A stretch of DNA of 30,768 nt from JACMRI01 sp043778625 (GTDB lineage Bacteria > Bacteroidota > Bacteroidia > UBA4408). The notes below the pieces were generated by a model. The model was not told where the DNA came from. It searched no databases and saw only the letters and a program-made list of their open reading frames with translations. Below are positions 29,679 through 30,768 of the stretch, piece after piece. Position 1 is the first letter of the stretch. Each line of letters begins with the position of its first letter. Made by a program: the position numbers and the translations under genes. The stretch lies in the NCBI GenBank assembly GCA_043778625.1, contig JAYWFU010000028.1, forward strand, positions 1 through 30,768, written 5' to 3'.

Positions 29679-30542
29679 TTATCCTAAATATGTCTTTAGT
29701 AATTTACTACGCGACGAGTGCTTCAAACGTTTAATTGCTTTTTCTTTAATTTGACGTACACGTTCGCGGGTTAAATCAAACTTATCGCCAATTTCTTCTA
29801 ACGTATATTCGTGGCTCATACCAATACCGTAAAACAAACGAATTACATCACGCTCTCTATCAGTGAGGGTAGTAAGTGAACGTTCAATTTCTTTTGAAAG
29901 CGATTCATCTATCAACATTTTGTCGGCACGTGGCGAATCTCCGTTTTCTAGCACGTCTAACAGTGTGTTTTCTTCGCCAGCTACAAACGGTGCGTCCATT
30001 GATATATGGCGGCCAGCAACACGCATAGTGTCCGTTATTTTATCTTCGGGCAAGTCTAACATTACGGATAGCTCCGATGGTGTGGGTGCACGTTCAAACT
30101 CTTGCTCCAAGCGCGAAAACGCTTTGTTTATTTTGTTTAGCGATCCTACTTGGTTTAGCGGTAAACGAACAATACGTGCTTGCTCGGCCAATGCTTGTAA
30201 TATACTTTGGCGTATCCACCACACGGCATACGATATAAATTTAAAACCACGAGTTTCGTCAAAACGACTCGCTGCTTTAATTAAGCCTAAGTTACCCTCG
30301 TTAATTAAATCGGGTAAGCTTAACCCTTGGTTTTGATACTGCTTACTTACCGAAACCACAAAACGTAGGTTAGCACGTGTTAATTTGTCTAATGCTTTTT
30401 GGTCGCCTTCACGTATGCGTTTTGCCAATAATACTTCTTCTTCGGCGGTAATTAAGTCTTCACGACCAATTTCTTGTAAATACTTATCTAACGATTGACT
30501 CTCGCGATTGGTAATGGACTTGGTGATTTTTAGCTGACGCAT
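29679..30542 (-). CDS. rpoD: Primary RNA polymerase sigma factor
   Basis: A 287-residue sigma-70 protein without region 1.1, the typical Bacteroidota primary sigma. Region 1.2 is DKYLQEIGREDLITAEEEVL (19-38). Region 2 includes ANLRFVVSVSKQYQNQGLSL (57-76), DLINEGNLGLIKAASRFDET and the -7 recognition helix YAVWWIRQSILQAL (105-118). Region 3 is about 120-200. Region 4 contains LTDRERDVIRLFYGI (226-240) and the HTH TLEEIGDKFDLTRERVRQIK (247-266). It recognises the TAnnTTTG/-33 TTG promoters seen elsewhere in the window. It is followed by a strong terminator and then gap. The leader upstream (30543-30653) has no clear promoter match. Confidence 0.96.
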   Translation of the reverse strand: MRQLKITKSITNRESQSLDKYLQEIGREDLITAEEEVLLAKRIREGDQKALDKLTRANLRFVVSVSKQYQNQGLSLPDLINEGNLGLIKAASRFDETRGFKFISYAVWWIRQSILQALAEQARIVRLPLNQVGSLNKINKAFSRLEQEFERAPTPSELSVMLDLPEDKITDTMRVAGRHISMDAPFVAGEENTLLDVLENGDSPRADKMLIDESLSKEIERSLTTLTDRERDVIRLFYGIGMSHEYTLEEIGDKFDLTRERVRQIKEKAIKRLKHSSRSKLLKTYLG

Positions 30543-30653
30543 TATGAATTTGTTTTATGTGCAAATAAATACTCTTGTTTTATAGTATACGGATACATCA
30601 CACTAATGTTACAGTAGGATGTTATTATTTTAGCACAAAAGCACCAAAAATAA

Positions 30654-30686
30654 CAAAGGCTACTAAATTTAATTTAGCAGCCTTTG
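30654..30686 (-). terminator. Terminator of the T9SS cargo gene entering from the right
   Basis: AAAGGCTACTAAATT at 30655-30669 and AATTTAGCAGCCTTT at 30671-30685 form a stem with one mismatch; 30654/30686 add a pair. On the minus strand the stem is followed by TTATTTTTGG. It lies 27 nt after the stop at 30713. Confidence 0.6.
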
Positions 30687-30712
30687 CAAAAGGGTTAATT
30701 TATTAATTGGAA

Positions 30713-30768
30713 TTAGTTTTTAACTACTTTAATAGTTGAATTAACACCACCAACATTCATACGCACAA
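30713..30768 (-). CDS. 3' end of a T9SS-sorted secreted protein, partial
   Basis: The last 17 residues of a minus-strand gene that extends beyond the window: VRMNVGGVNSTIKVVKN, then TAA at 30713-30715. The pattern xxVRxNxxGxxxTxKVVKN is the final strand pair of a type A T9SS C-terminal sorting domain. Nothing can be said of the cargo itself. It is the third protein with such a tail in this window, after the fragment at 171 and the HmuY-like protein at 18104. Confidence 0.6.
   Translation of the reverse strand, partial: VRMNVGGVNSTIKVVKN

Noticed and set aside
29863..30336. Open frame on the plus strand opposite rpoD
   Set aside because: It is the antisense shadow of a highly conserved sigma factor; the product is serine-rich and low-complexity.
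1..30768. tRNA, rRNA or CRISPR arrays
   Set aside because: No cloverleaf with a GGTTCGAATCC-type arm, no rRNA-like sequence and no regularly spaced direct repeats were seen on reading the intergenic regions; the only tandem repeat is the 27-bp pair in the RAYT gene.

Overview
The window is AT-rich chromosomal DNA from a member of the Bacteroidota, probably an uncultured-type Chitinophagia/Sphingobacteriia relative. The evidence is: type IX secretion (T9SS) C-terminal sorting domains on several proteins, a GldB gliding lipoprotein beside nadE, a 287-residue primary sigma factor without region 1.1, a 483-residue GAPDH, a TonB receptor with a carboxypeptidase-like N-terminal domain, no Shine-Dalgarno-like sequences at the starts, and several TAnnTTTG -7 boxes placed 26-34 nt upstream of starts.

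Layout. 1-700 is a scarred intergenic region: the 3' tail of a transposase, a 42-bp perfect palindrome, an orphan T9SS sorting-domain ORF and four more inverted repeats. 697-3475 (minus) is a gldB-kdsC-queA operon, divergent from nadE (3543-5198). Next on the plus strand come a TPR protein, a BtuF-like protein overlapping pabB, mutS, an M24 aminopeptidase P and a DinB-like protein. 13220-17207 (minus) holds a methyltransferase, a RAYT (REP-associated tyrosine transposase) whose own coding sequence carries REP-like hairpins, and metG. 17359-23672 (plus) is a putative heme-acquisition cluster: an atypical LuxR-type response regulator, a T9SS-exported HmuY-like protein, a DUF6607 protein, a TonB-dependent receptor with a heme-receptor-like YRAP-His-NxNL box, and a HmuY-like lipoprotein. 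Then fbaB (class I aldolase) and accD. 25852-27678 (minus) is a small ars operon (arsR, DUF6428, a Cys-rich membrane protein, arsC) without a recognisable arsenite pump. A 470-bp non-coding gap with a REP doublet follows, then gap and rpoD on the minus strand, and the 3' end of another T9SS cargo gene.

How the genes work together. Most genes are housekeeping: NAD synthesis, mismatch repair, folate precursor, lipid A/KDO, fatty-acid initiation, glycolysis, translation and transcription. The two accessory units of interest are the heme cluster and the ars operon. In the heme cluster a palindrome sits exactly between the -33 and -7 promoter boxes, suggesting repression by a metal- or heme-responsive regulator. 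A secreted and a membrane-anchored HmuY paralog would feed one outer-membrane receptor. The repeats (RAYT with internal hairpins; REP doublet) are the most unusual DNA-level structures.
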